Shown here piece after piece: positions 10,101 to 19,547 of a DNA stretch of 30,000 nt. The DNA is from Prorocentrum cordatum. Lineage: Eukaryota > Sar > Dinophyceae > Prorocentrales > Prorocentraceae. The DNA is taken from positions 156,359 through 186,358 of the forward strand of contig CAUYUJ010003903.1 of NCBI GenBank assembly GCA_963575745.1, in the 5' to 3' direction. The notes under the pieces were generated by a model, which saw only the letters and a list, made by a program, of their open reading frames with translations, ran no database searches and was not told the origin of the DNA. A program made the translations under genes and the position numbers. Within the stretch, counting starts at the first letter, position 1; each line of letters starts with the position of its first letter.

Positions 10101-11166
10101 CGTATTTCCATCGACCCCCCCGTGGACTAACAGAGGGGAGGGTGGAAGGGTGGGGTGGCGTGAAAGTCAGCAAGGATGTTCCACGCAGCTCTCAAAAATC
10201 ACACGAAACTCGTACGCGTGACAACCGGTTTTACCCGACTCCCCCTGCTCCAGGAGCCCCTCCCTGGGGGTGCCAGCGCTAGCCTTTCTTGGCGGGGGTG
10301 GAGCGGCGTCTACTTCCGCCGGCATTCCGCTGGCGGTGCCGTCTCCTCGTCCCACCGCGGCCAAGTGCAGCCGTCTGCCAAAGGCGAGAACTGCACCTTC
10401 CGGTTCCTCAGAGAGGGAGCCCTTTCTGCAGCGCCCCGTTCGGCGCTCGGTCCTCGATCCTCGGGAGCGGCCAAGAGGGGGGTGTCCAAGAGGGGGGGGT
10501 GCAAATCATGACCGGCGGCATGTGCGCGGCCCAGCGGGGGGGCCAGGGACGTCATGAAATAAGAAGGGGCGCCATGAAATCTGGGGAAATATCATGGCCC
10601 CCGCCATGAGATCCACTCCCCCTAGTCATCACCCCCCCTCTTTTCCGCCCCCGAGATCCGTGGCCCCCTCGGAACCCTCGGCTCCGTCCCCGGGGCCAAG
10701 CTTCGCTGCGGGCCGCCCTCGTTCACGGCCCCCGGGTCCCCGAGGACGGCCTCCCGAGGCCCCAAAAAACTGCAGGCACAAAAACCGTTGCCGTTTCTAT
10801 CGCGACGCCAGCTTCTTGTTTTTTCCATCTGAGTTTCGGGTTGGCCCTGTAGGGTTAATCCACGGGTGTCGCCGCAGCACTTCTTTCATCTGATAGCCGC
10901 CGCCTCGCGCCTTCTCGTGGCCTCCTCCGCCGCCCGGCTTCTGGCATGGCCCAGCTGCCGCAGGAACCATGTAGATCGCTCACCGTCCGTGGTCCAGGGA
11001 ACCCGAGAGCCACCAGAGAACTCCTTAGGGGCAAAAAACAAATATCGCGACGCCAGGGGGGTTTCTGGAGGTCTCCGGAGGCCTCCCGAAGTCCCCAAGA
11101 GGCCCCAGGAGGTCTAGGGAGGCCTGCGGAGGCCCAAGAAGGCCCAAATGCGCCCGAAAACCTCGA
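10101..11166. other. Spacer with short phased tract at its end
   Basis: No gene is supported. From about 11065 to 11160 the plus strand has a GGAGGCC/AAGAGGCCC-type motif recurring about every 10-11 bp, the same pattern as the tracts near 17.6, 20.6 and 21.3 kb. A C-rich version lies near 10730-10780. Confidence 0.5.
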
Positions 11167-11167
11167 T

Positions 11168-11470
11168 CCCTCCTCCTCCTCCTCCTCCTCCTCCTCCTCG
11201 TCCTCCTCCTCCTCCTCCTCCTCGTCCTCGTCCTACCCCCTGCCGCCTCCTCATCCTTCAGCTCCTCCTCGTCCCCGTCCTCGCTCTCGTCCTCGTCCTG
11301 CCTCCTCCTCCTCCTCGCCCTCGCCCTCGTCCTCGTCGTGCCTCCACCTCCACCTCCTCCTCTTCCTTCGCCTTCTCCTCCTCCTCCTCGTCTTCCTCCT
11401 CCTCCTCCTCCTCTTCCTCCTCCTCCTCCTCGTCCTCCTCCTCCTCCTCCTCTTCCTCCTCCTCCTCCTG
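11168..11470. repeat. (TCC)n tract with GTCC and TTCC variants
   Basis: About 300 bp of TCC triplets broken by CGT and TTC units. All open frames across it (poly-Ser, poly-Pro, poly-Leu; poly-Glu, poly-Arg and poly-Gly on the minus strand) come from the repeat. Confidence 0.95.
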
Positions 11471-12276
11471 GAGGGTCCCTCCTTGCCTGGGCCCACCTTT
11501 CGTTCCAAGGCGGGGGAGGGCCTTCGCGTAGAGCGTGGCCGAGAACGCGTCGATCGGGAGAAGCGGGCAGAGGTCCCAGGCCTGCTGCAGGAGCTCCGAA
11601 GCCTCGCCAGCGGGGCTGCGGGCAGGCCCCGAGGGCGGCGGGTGCGGAGGCGGGAAGCGGTGAGGGGCGGAGCGGGGAGGGCCGTGGGATGCACCAGAGG
11701 GGGCGCAGGCTCCCCGAGAACCAAGCAGGGCGGCGCACGGAAGGACAGGCGGCGGTGGCCCGGGGAAGAGGGGACCGGGCGCAAGCAAGCGGGGCGCACG
11801 GAAGGGCAGGCCAAGGGCAGGCGGAGGTGGCCCGGGGGGAGAGGGGACCAGACGCAAGCAAGAGGGGGCAGGATGGGGCAGCTTCGGGTCTGCCACGGGC
11901 CTCGGGCACCGAAGGGACCTCGGCAGGCTGCGCTGGGCCGGTGGCCACACACGACCGTCGGAACCGCGGGGTCTCTGCTGCACCCGCGTGCGAAGCTGGG
12001 CCTTCTCCAGGACCAGCTGTCACTTCTGCTCTCGGGCAGCATGACGAGACGGAAGAGGTTGAATGAACAAGCGAGGAGGAAAATAAATGGCGAGGCCCGA
12101 AGACGTCAGACACAAAAGGATCGAAGGGCAATCCACATAACAGTTCCAGAGGGGCTCACTGTTGTGTGGTCGGGAACAAGATGAGTATGAGCGAAGGGCG
12201 CATGTGTCAAGAAAGGTCTGACAGCGGGTCTGGTTTCGCATGAACATGCAAGGAGGCTGGTTTCAGCTGGTCGAAC
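11471..12276. other. G-rich spacer, no gene seen
   Basis: Plus strand is G/A-rich with loosely repeated GGGGCGCACGGAAGG and GCAAGCAAG patches at about 11700-11870, suggesting an old internal duplication (two partly similar blocks about 75 bp apart). Frames are open on both strands but Arg/Gly/Pro-rich and without motifs. Confidence 0.45.
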
Positions 12277-12379
12277 GAGTGAACGCCTCCTCGTAAGCCT
12301 GCTTCTTGTCGATAAGCGCAAGAGCCAACTCTACCATCGTCACGTAGTTGTTCGGGCAAAACTCCAGGGCCTGGCTTCC
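12277..12379 (-). CDS. TPR-like exon (C)
   Basis: On the minus strand an AG at 12381-12380 is followed by 103 bp that read ALEFCPNNYVTMVELALALI, then DKKQAYEEAF. The pattern PNN-Y-x-T-x-x-x-L-A then YEEA matches a tetratricopeptide helix pair, a fold used as a protein-binding scaffold. A GT donor (GTTCGA) at 12276-12271 closes the exon. It resembles the psbO donor (GTTCGG). Reading on past the donor meets a stop at 12265-12263, so the block behaves as an internal exon. The parent gene is not seen nearby. Exon-like TPR pieces lie far upstream at 17.1 and 28.5 kb on the same strand. Confidence 0.5.
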
Positions 12380-12439
12380 CTTTGTCCGCGGATGCCCCGA
12401 CAAGCAGATGCTACAGTATGCCACGTCCTCCTGCGGCTC

Positions 12440-13052
12440 TTCATCACACACAAGAAGTCCACGCGCACGTAGTTCCACACAGATCCACACACAGGGCCTA
12501 CACACGGGGCTCCACACACACAAGGCTTCACAATCACACGCACACACACACACACGAACGCATTTTTTGGCAGTAGCGGCCTCGCACGCAGCGAAGAGGC
12601 AGAGTACATAGAAAAACTAAGCGCGCGGACGCGGCCGGGCCTTCCATAATCGCACACTCACACACAAACGCATATTAAACCCTGCCAGCAGTATGGGAAC
12701 ACAGTCGCCATCTATCCAGGAACGGGTAACGCACGCTCGTGCCCAAGCTTACAAACGTCGGATTCTACACGCAAGTGGTTCCACACGGGCGTACACACAT
12801 GATGCCCCCCCCTGCGAGCACACACACAACGACCACACAACCACAAACACAACCACACACACAACCACCACACAACCAAACACAACCACACACAACACCC
12901 ACATAACCACACGCACACACACAAACACACAAACACACAAGCACGCAAACACACACACAAACACGCACACATAAGCACACAAACACACAACCAAACACAA
13001 TCACTCGAACACACAAACTCACACACACAAACACAAAAACACACAAGCACTG
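12440..13052. repeat. CA-rich simple sequence
   Basis: Two blocks (about 12440-12560 and 12790-13052) of CACACA, ACACAA and AACCACAC units on the plus strand, with a short CA patch near 12655-12670. The minus-strand Cys/Val-rich frames are translations of (TG)n and have no meaning as genes. Confidence 0.9.
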
Positions 13053-13423
13053 TTGCATCGGCGGCTAGGCACAATCACTGCGCTGGCGATGGAGGCGAAA
13101 CGGGGCTGCCGCTTAGCGAATTGTGCCACCATGCAAGAGGGGAGGAGAAGACGACGAAGCGACGGCCGAAAGGAGGAGGAAACGGGCCGGGGCCGCTCAG
13201 GGGATCGGGCAGTTCCCCGGGGCGCGTGGCGCGGCCGACACCGCCGCGGGGCCAGGAGCAGCAGCGGGGCTGGGGGGAAGCGGCGGCGGGGGCAGATGCT
13301 GACGGCTGCCGTCCATCTACGGATTTCCCAAAAATTTGGTAATTTCCAGAAGGCGAGGTATGGGAAATCCGAGGTCGCAGGGCGTCTGACGCGAGCCCCA
13401 CGACCTCAACATAACTCTTCCTG

Positions 13424-14132
13424 GAATTATGGGAAACCCATAGGTCGCCAGCAACCCCTCGGGAATCTGGCGACCTATGGGTTTCCCAGAACTGTCCCCG
13501 CCGAATCATGAGAAACCCACAGGTCGCCAGCAACCCATAGGGAATCTGGCGACCTATGGGTTTCCCCCCAAACTGTTCCCGCCGAATTATGGGAAACCCA
13601 TAGGTCGCCAGAAACCCATAATCTGGCGACCGATGGGTTTCCCAGAACTGTCACCGCCGAGTTATGGGAAACCTATCGGGCGCCAGCAACTCATCGGGAA
13701 TCTGGCGACCTATGGGTTTCCCAGAACTGTCACCGCGGAATTATGGAAAACCCATCGTTCGTCAGAAACCCATAGGGACTCTGGCGACCGATGGGTTTCC
13801 CAGAACTGTCACCGCCGAGTTATGGGAAACCCATCGGGCGCCAGCAACTCATCGGGAATCTGGCGACCTATGAGGTTCCCAAAATTGTCCCCGCCGAATT
13901 ATGGGAAACCCATCGGTCGCCAGAAACTCTTAGGGAATCTGGCGACCTATGGGTTGGCCAAAATTGCCCCCGCCGAATTATTGGAAACCCATCGGTCGCC
14001 AGAAACCCCTAGGGAATCTGGCGACCTATGGGTTTCCCAAAATTGTCCCCACCGAATTATTGGAAACCCATCGGTCGCCAGAAGCCCATACGGAATCTGG
14101 CGACGTATAGGTTTCCCACAATTGTCCCTCCC
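13424..14132. repeat. 79-bp palindromic tandem satellite, nine copies
   Basis: Units start at about 13424, 13503, 13584, 13659, 13738, 13817, 13896, 13975 and 14054, so the step is 79 bp with two small indels. Each unit holds a left arm TGGGAAACCCATAGGTCGCC(AG) and a right arm (CT)GGCGACCTATGGGTTTCCCA. The arms are full reverse complements of 22 nt, separated by about 14-15 nt. The spacer between the right arm and the next left arm is AGAACTGTCCCCGCCGAATTA-like. Arms vary at one position (CCATAGG or CCATCGG). A more diverged copy lies at 13320-13400. A 220-codon plus frame runs through it by chance: 79 is not a multiple of three, so the same DNA is read in three rotating frames. Confidence 0.93.
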
Positions 14133-14781
14133 CCTCTGAACCATGAAAAACTTCTGGGAAGCTTCGGACATGTCCCGCAAAAGGGAACTATATAACATTC
14201 TCTACTGGGGAACGAACCCTGAAGAGCTTTTCATCTTCCGACGGGGAACGAGCCATTCCAGCGGGGAGCGAACCCTTCAGCCAGGGAGCGAACCTCTCGC
14301 GCAAAATCCAGGACAGGGTGGCTGCGTGCCCCGCCTCCATCTTATCGGCTCGGTCTCTCTCTTCCTGGTCGCGGCGGTGTGCCCTGTGGTCTCTCCAGCT
14401 CTTCCCGCTCTGCCAGCCCGCCCTCTGGCGGGCTCGAGGAGGAGGAGGGAGGAGGGAGGAGGGAGGGAACATGGAGGCCCGGAGAGAGGTAGGGAGGGAG
14501 GAGGGAGGATGGAGGAGCGAGGAGGAGGAGGAGGAGGAGGGAGGGAAGAGGGAGGCTGGGAGGGAGAAGCAGTACAGGGAGCACCATTTTCAAAAAACGT
14601 CGTTTGCACGCGTGCTGCCTCGTGCTCAGCCTCGATTGGCTGCAGCCAGCCCTGGGGAAGCATCCACTGCTGCAGCAGCGGCAGATGTGCGAGAGGGAAA
14701 ATCAGCTGAGGCAGGGAGGCTAACACCGCAAACGCAGAGACCGTCGTTGATCGCACCAGGGAGAAACCATCGGATTCTGGA
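14133..14781. other. Spacer between the satellite and psbO
   Basis: Contains four short imperfect copies of a GGGGARCGAACC motif (near 14207, 14243, 14262 and 14283) and a GGA-rich tract at about 14437-14555. The last 200 bp before the psbO stop would hold its 3' untranslated region. I see no canonical polyadenylation signal, as is usual in dinoflagellates. Confidence 0.5.
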
Positions 14782-15936
14782 TCAGACCACCTTGCCGTAG
14801 AACACGCCCTTCAGCAAGATCGTCTTCGGCGCCTTGGCACCCATATCCGTGTCGGACGGCTGTTTGGAGACGAAGACGCCACCGATCTCGCCGAGCTCCT
14901 GGTTCACCTTGTTGACCTCCATCTCGATGGCGCCCTTGCCGACGTCGAACACCTTGTTGGTCTCCTTGAACAGCTCCTCCTGACCCTCCTTTCCGTCGGC
15001 TTGCAGCGCGGGCAGGGCCACGGCCTGGTCGTAGCCGAGGTACATGCCGCGGCCCTTGGGGTCGAGGAAGCCGCCCGTACGGTAGGACGGGACCATGAAC
15101 TCGCCGCCCCAGGTGTAGCCCGGCTTGAACGAGCTGCCCTCGCCCTTAGCGACCAGCGACTTGCAGGAGAACAAGAATGGCACGTACTCGCCGTCCGGCA
15201 GCTTGACGGTCGTCGCCTGGAAGTCCATGCCGTCCTCCTCCTTGAAGGTGAGGGGGTTGGGGCTCAACGAGCCCTCGACGAAAGCGATCGTGTACGTCTG
15301 CCTCGTCGTCAGCTTGGTTGTGACGAACTCCTTGCCCTTGTCGGTCTCGGCCTCGACGGCGAAGGACTTCGGCTCCAGGCAGAAATTCTTCATCCTGCTG
15401 CCCTTCACGACGGGGACCTCGGTGCCCACCTGATCGACTGTGGGGCAGCGGTTCGCGAGGCCCGAGCCGCGGACCTGTCAGCTACACGCAAGAGTCACCA
15501 CAGGCAAGAGTGACCTTTGGCACGCGGCGTTGAAAGGACGCGGGGGGGCCAGGCCCAAGCCTGCCAGGCGCCGCTTTCGCGCCGCACTCGGCGATCGGGG
15601 GGCCCCAGTGTGCCCGCACCAAAGGTCATCCCAGCCAAGGCTCACTCGTACGTCTGGCCGAACCTGGGAGTAGGTGAGCTGGCTGAACTGCTCCGCGGTG
15701 ATCGCCCGGGCCGGCGCCACCGCCAGGGAGGCGGCGAGGCCCAGGGCGGCGCCGGCGCCGAGCAGCGGCGCGGCCCACGAGGCCCAGCTGGTCTCGGCCT
15801 CGGGGGCGGGGGTCTCTGGGAGCGCCGCCTCGACGGCCGCGAAGCGCGGCTGCGCCACGGCCGGCGGTGCCGCCGGGCCCTGGACGAAGGCCGAGGCGCC
15901 GCTCACCAGCGCTGCCGCTGTGACGAGGCGGGCCAT
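14782..15936 (-). CDS. psbO: Oxygen-evolving enhancer protein 1 (PsbO), plastid-targeted, two exons
   Basis: PsbO is the manganese-stabilising lumenal subunit of photosystem II. Coding is 15936-15664 joined to 15474-14782 (91 + 230 codons, 321 residues). Residues 1-16 (MARLVTAAALVSGASA) look like a signal peptide, followed by Phe17 starting the transit peptide. Residues about 56-78 form a hydrophobic thylakoid-transfer segment ending in ARA, giving a mature protein of about 243 residues, normal for PsbO. Family landmarks are LTYSQVRGSGLANRCPT, FCLEP with the conserved disulfide pair (Cys101 and Cys123), a GGEFMVPSYRTGGFLDPKGR segment and a GVFYGK end. The reading frame is intact and codons end in C or G, so the gene is probably expressed. 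No second copy lies in the window, although dinoflagellate photosynthesis genes are often tandem. Confidence 0.96.
15475..15663 (-). other. psbO: psbO intron with introner-like ends
   Basis: A 189-bp GT-AG intron (donor GTTCGG, acceptor CTGACAG) splits codons Gln91 and Val92 in phase 0. CAGGT occurs at both the exon 1/intron and the intron/exon 2 boundary, so the cut point can slide without changing the protein. A perfect 10-bp inverted repeat, TGACCTTTGG at 15511-15520 and CCAAAGGTCA at 15619-15628, lies inside. Such boundary direct repeats plus inverted repeats are known from transposon-derived introns (introners) in dinoflagellates. Confidence 0.85.
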
Positions 15937-15956
15937 CGCGGCTGGCCTTGGACGAG

Positions 15957-15961
15957 GCTGG
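15957..15961 (-). promoter_or_regulatory. Candidate spliced-leader acceptor of psbO
   Basis: Upstream of the psbO ATG the minus strand reads a pyrimidine-rich CACCCCCCTCTCCAG, with AG at 15959-15958. Trans-splicing here would leave about 21 nt of gene-encoded 5' leader before the ATG at 15936. That is a typical position, but the site is chosen by pattern only. Confidence 0.4.
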
Positions 15962-16680
15962 AGAGGGGGGTGCGCGGCGAGGTGAAATGCTCGGGCTTGA
16001 AATCCAGAAGCTGCCACTTGGAGATCAAGGTCCTCTGGGCCTCTGGGGCCCCCGAGCCGCCGAATTTGAAGAGGGTCCGACGCAGTGGACGGGATGAGTG
16101 GGAGGGATGGGATGTCAGATGTGGCGCGAGCGTGCCCAGCTTGCCTGGCTCCCCTGCAGCTCCATCCCTTCCCAAATTTCATCCGCTGGCCCCTGCCTCT
16201 CCGTCGCTGCTGCCCGTCCGCCGCTCTCCCGTCCCCTCTCCTCCCTCCAGGGACCGGCTGCTCGGGATCTCGAGGACCCTCGCAGGAGGCTCCTGCAGGG
16301 TGCCAGGTGTAACCTTGATCCCAAGCTCCGACCTGGACCCTGAAATGAGAGCCGTCACCGTCTGCTGCACCATTTCTGCGGCCCGTCCCTCCCCACATCA
16401 CTCCCCTCCCCCTTCTGTGCTTCCAGCCTGGCCCGCCCACGCCAGCCTGCCTGGGCTCACGTGCAGTCACGCTCCCGTCGCGCGCGCATGCCAGCTGGCG
16501 CGCCTGGCCCGTGAGCGTACTGCTCCTGACGCGTATGGCCGCCCGATGCCCCCCCCCGACCGACCGGGGCCCACGTAGACATGGACGTAGCTGTGCAGCC
16601 GAGGCCAGCCCCGAAGGCAAGGGAGAGCGGCACGCCAACGCAGAGCTGGACCCGTAGGCACGAGGGAAGGGCACGGTCAG
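15962..16680. other. Upstream spacer of psbO, no gene seen
   Basis: C/T-rich on the plus strand and purine-rich on the minus strand. The minus frame that runs through psbO exon 1 stays open far upstream (to 16815), but that part is Arg/Pro/Gly-rich and lacks protein-like character. I treat it as untranslated. Confidence 0.5.
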
Positions 16681-16692
16681 AAACTTCTGTTT

Positions 16693-16873
16693 AGCGCGTC
16701 GCCACGGCGGCCCCGGCGACACGCTATGCCCTGCGAGCGGACAGCGTGTCGCTCCGCTCCACGGGGCGGGAGGCTCGGGAAAGCCCATGACTTCGACGTC
16801 TGGGGGCCGCCGCATGGATAGCGCGTCGCGCCTACGCGCGGTGGGCCAGAAACGGCGGAGCGACGCGCTATCC
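16693..16873. repeat. Cluster of inverted repeats built on AGCGCGTCGC
   Basis: Five related copies occur: AGCGCGTCGCC at 16693-16703, its near reverse complement GGCGACACGCT at 16715-16725, AGCGTGTCGC at 16743-16752, GGATAGCGCGTCGC at 16816-16829 and its perfect 14-bp reverse complement at 16860-16873. They can form at least two hairpins about 0.75-0.95 kb upstream of psbO. They may be a foldback element or a clustered binding site. Confidence 0.75.
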
Positions 16874-17027
16874 GAAAGTTCGCGATCGCATCGGTATCGG
16901 TTTGTCTTCTCCTCTGGACGCCAGCCGCGTCGTCACCAAAGCAGCGCGGGCCCGAGGGAGCGGGGGCCCCTCTGCTCCTCTCTCCGCACGGCGCCGCGTC
17001 TGCCCTCCGTGCCCGCCCGCCCCGCAC

Positions 17028-17117
17028 CGATCTGAGGTCGCGGAACGTCTGGTTCACGTCGCCGAGCTGGTTGTAGCACTTCGCCCGCAGGTGGTAGCCC
17101 TCACCCCACAGGGGGTT
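17028..17117 (-). CDS. TPR-like exon (B)
   Basis: A 90-bp minus-strand exon (30 codons, phase 0 at both ends) follows CAG at 17120-17118 and is closed by a GT donor (GTGCGG) at 17027. It reads WGEGYHLRAKCYNQLGDVNQ and then TFRDLRS. The spacing W..GYHLRAKCYNQLGD..Q..RD fits one tetratricopeptide helix pair, a protein-interaction scaffold. Codons end in C or G. The acceptor is preceded by GTGATCTTCCAG rather than a long pyrimidine run, which lowers certainty. On either side the frame soon gives Arg/Ala-rich nonsense, so I take it as a single internal exon. Its partner exons may be at 28.5 kb and 12.3 kb. Confidence 0.5.
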
Positions 17118-17225
17118 CTGGAAGATCACCTCACGGCGCGTGGCGTCCGTCCGCACCCACGCCCCACCCCCGCTGAGATCCCTGCCCATGAGAGGGTGAC
17201 GGGAAATAGAACGAGAAGGATGACG

Positions 17226-17372
17226 ATGGTGATGAGGAAGAGGAGGAGGAGGAGGAGAAGGAGGAGGAGGAGGAGGAGTAGTAGGAGGAGGAGTAGGAGG
17301 AGGCGGAGGAGGCGGAGGAGAGGGAGAGTAGGGAAGGGAGGGGGAGGATGAAGAGGAAAGGGAGGAGGCGAA
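17226..17372. repeat. (GGA)n tract with GTA interruptions
   Basis: Purine-rich triplet run on the plus strand, beginning with a few GAT units and passing through GGA, GTA and GGC variants. Frames across it are repeat-derived. Confidence 0.92.
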
Positions 17373-17569
17373 GGAGATCTGACATGATGCACTGTGCGGG
17401 TGCGTTTTCACTTGGGTCATCGAGGAGCAGGTTGAAATCGCACTGGGGGCGTCGGCATGCTGGGGCTTGCGAGTCTAACAACGATCGTGTACAGCGGCGC
17501 GCCCTTTGGCGAACATGATTCATTGCGACCGATGTTCTAAGACAGCCTCTTCCCCACAGTTAGATCGCA

Positions 17570-17890
17570 GTGATCCAAGATGGCGCAAGATGGCGCACGA
17601 TGACCCGCATGGCCTCCAACATGGTCCCATGAAGCCCCGAGAAGGTCCCGAGCCTGACAAGGATCCTCTTGATGTCAAAACCACTGAAAAGTCGAAAGCG
17701 TTTGAACGATGTTCGCCTTCGCGCTTTCTTGGTTTCCAATGGGCACCTGAGGCCTCAAAATGGCCCCGAGATGGCTCAAGAGGGCCCGTAACAGCCCAAC
17801 TCCAAGAGAGCGCCCGGATGCCCCCAATAGCACTCCGAGAGAGCCCCCCGGTCTTCAAAAGCCTATTGATGGAGCTCCAAATGAGCGGAC
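17570..17890 (+). repeat. Helically phased CCAAGATGGC-like tract
   Basis: Motifs such as CCAAGATGGC, GCAAGATGGC, CCAACATGGT, CAAAATGGCC, CGAGATGGCT and CAAGAGGGCC follow one another about every 10-11 bp. For example, CA/AA steps fall near 3, 13, 23, 35, 44 and 55 counted from 17573. The pattern is cryptic rather than an exact repeat and always has this orientation on the plus strand. Confidence 0.65.
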
Positions 17891-18940
17891 GCCTTCTGGA
17901 TGGGCTGGCGGGTATATGCAATGTGACAAGAAATCGTGAAACATGAAAGACAACACTAATCTCTCGCCTTGTCCACACGACATAAACATCACGTTATTGC
18001 GAACGGCTTCGCCACGTGTGAATGCTTCCCTGCCGCGTGGTGAATAAAACGAGACCCATGCACACACGTAACAATCGATCAACGTCATCAGAAACTATTA
18101 CAGCACCTGTCATGTCCGGACAAGTACGGCTGGTACAACACTCGTGCGAACTCGGCATGCGGCCTTGACCCTTTCCTGCCCCGGCACGCTGTAGATTGGA
18201 TCATCCAATATGTACTAGTGTCGGCCCAGCTTAGATAACATGCGCTGCTCTGCCTGTCGCCTTTGACAACTGACCATGCTGTCGACATCCTACACCATCA
18301 TCTCATTCATTTCAGAGCCAAGTTCCACAAGACACTGCGCGCACACTGTTTGACACACGATCGGAGCTCGAATAGTAATCTTACCTGGATGGCCAACTTT
18401 CGAGACCGACGATTGAATACCCCACGGAAGACTGCTTATCGGGTGATGGAGAGGCTTGGGGGGATTGGTATGTGATGGTTTTGCCTCGCGCCGCGTCGGT
18501 GTGCGATGACCTCGTGTCGGACTCCTGAACGGCAAGGGCGCGATTCCTAACTAAATCGTTGGCAGGTAACAGGCGAGAGTGCCATTCCCGAGGATGTTGC
18601 AAGCAAGTCTCAGGCGGAAATTGCTGTTGTTATCTGGGGCGCGACAGCGTGATTCGATGCTCAGGGCCATCCTCAGCAACTTCAATCGAAAGCAAGGCGC
18701 ACCTGCGTGGGGAATCCACAATAGTTAGTTGCCAGGAATTGGAATTCAACGGCTTCCGAGTAGAAGGTTTTCAAAATACAACTACCCGGCGTACCGCTGG
18801 CTCCAAAAGTGTCGAGTATTTCAAGGAATCCCAATCATTCCGACTGTTTCAAGGACTCTGCGCCCCTCAAAGAGGGAGTCGTAAGAGCATGATGCACCTC
18901 CGAGTCTTGCGTATAGTCCCGAGTTCTTGAATGGTTGTGC
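17891..18940. other. Lower-GC spacer, no gene seen
   Basis: Ordinary-complexity DNA of lower GC than the rest. A 123-codon plus frame (18559-18930) has no motif and unremarkable composition. No splice-bounded coding block was found on either strand. Confidence 0.5.
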
Positions 18941-18941
18941 G

Positions 18942-19080
18942 TCCTCCTGCTCCTTCTCCACTTTTCTCATCCCCCTCCCCTCCTCGTTACCCTCAATCTT
19001 CTCCTCTTCCTCCTTCCCCTCCTCCCCCTCCTGCTCCTCCTCCTGCCTGTCATCCATGTCTTCCCCTCCTCTCTGCTCCA
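18942..19080. repeat. TCC/CTT-rich tract
   Basis: Imperfect pyrimidine-rich triplets (TCC, CTC, TTC) on the plus strand, less regular than the other TCC runs. Confidence 0.8.
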
Positions 19081-19190
19081 CATGGCCCCTCCTCTGTCTT
19101 CAGATGATTGATGCTGTGGTTTCTGCTGCTGCTGCTCCGGATGAGGATTGGCGGGTTTTGGAGGATACAGGAAAAGGAGGCATAAGCGGA

Positions 19191-19268
19191 TGATGATTAT
19201 CATGATGATGATGATGCTGGTGCTGATGATGATGACGGTGATGACGATGATGAAGAAGAATCTGATGG

Positions 19269-19344
<76 letters not shown>

Positions 19345-19547
19345 CGTGATGGTGATGCTTATGACGGTGATGGCAATGACGATGATCACGACGATTATGC
19401 TGATGATAATGCTGCTGATGATGCTGCTGATGATGCTGCTGATGATGTAGATGATGATGATAATGATGATGCTGCTGATGATGGTGATGTTGTTTATGGT
19501 GGTGGTCTTGGTGATGATGATGATGATGACGGCAAGAAGGACGAAGA
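19191..19547. repeat. (TGA/GAT)n microsatellite
   Basis: About 350 bp of TGA/GAT triplets with GCT and GGT variants, purest at about 19265-19345. It is the reverse-complement type of the CAT tracts at 1-2305. Poly-Met and poly-Ile frames across it are repeat translations. Confidence 0.95.

Noticed and set aside
10946-12184. A 412-codon plus-strand frame
   Set aside because: Its middle is poly-Ser from the TCC run and both ends are Arg/Gly/Pro-rich with no motif.
12712-13074. Cys/Val-rich minus frames resembling membrane proteins
   Set aside because: They translate a (TG)n-type dinucleotide repeat.
13424-14132. CRISPR-like array
   Set aside because: Repeats are contiguous 79-bp units with no unique spacers, in a eukaryotic nuclear setting, with no cas genes.
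13477-14139. A 220-codon plus-strand frame reading repeated GFPELSPP-type units
   Set aside because: It runs through the 79-bp satellite; the period is not a multiple of three, so the peptide rotates through three frames and is open by chance.
15478-16815. A single 445-codon minus frame covering psbO exon 1
   Set aside because: Only the part from the ATG at 15936 to the splice site is protein-like; upstream is Arg/Pro-rich and downstream is intron.
17771-17779. TGGCTCAAG, matching the last nine bases of the dinoflagellate spliced leader
   Set aside because: The preceding bases do not match the leader, and the stretch is part of the phased AAGATGGC tract; a nine-base match is expected by chance.
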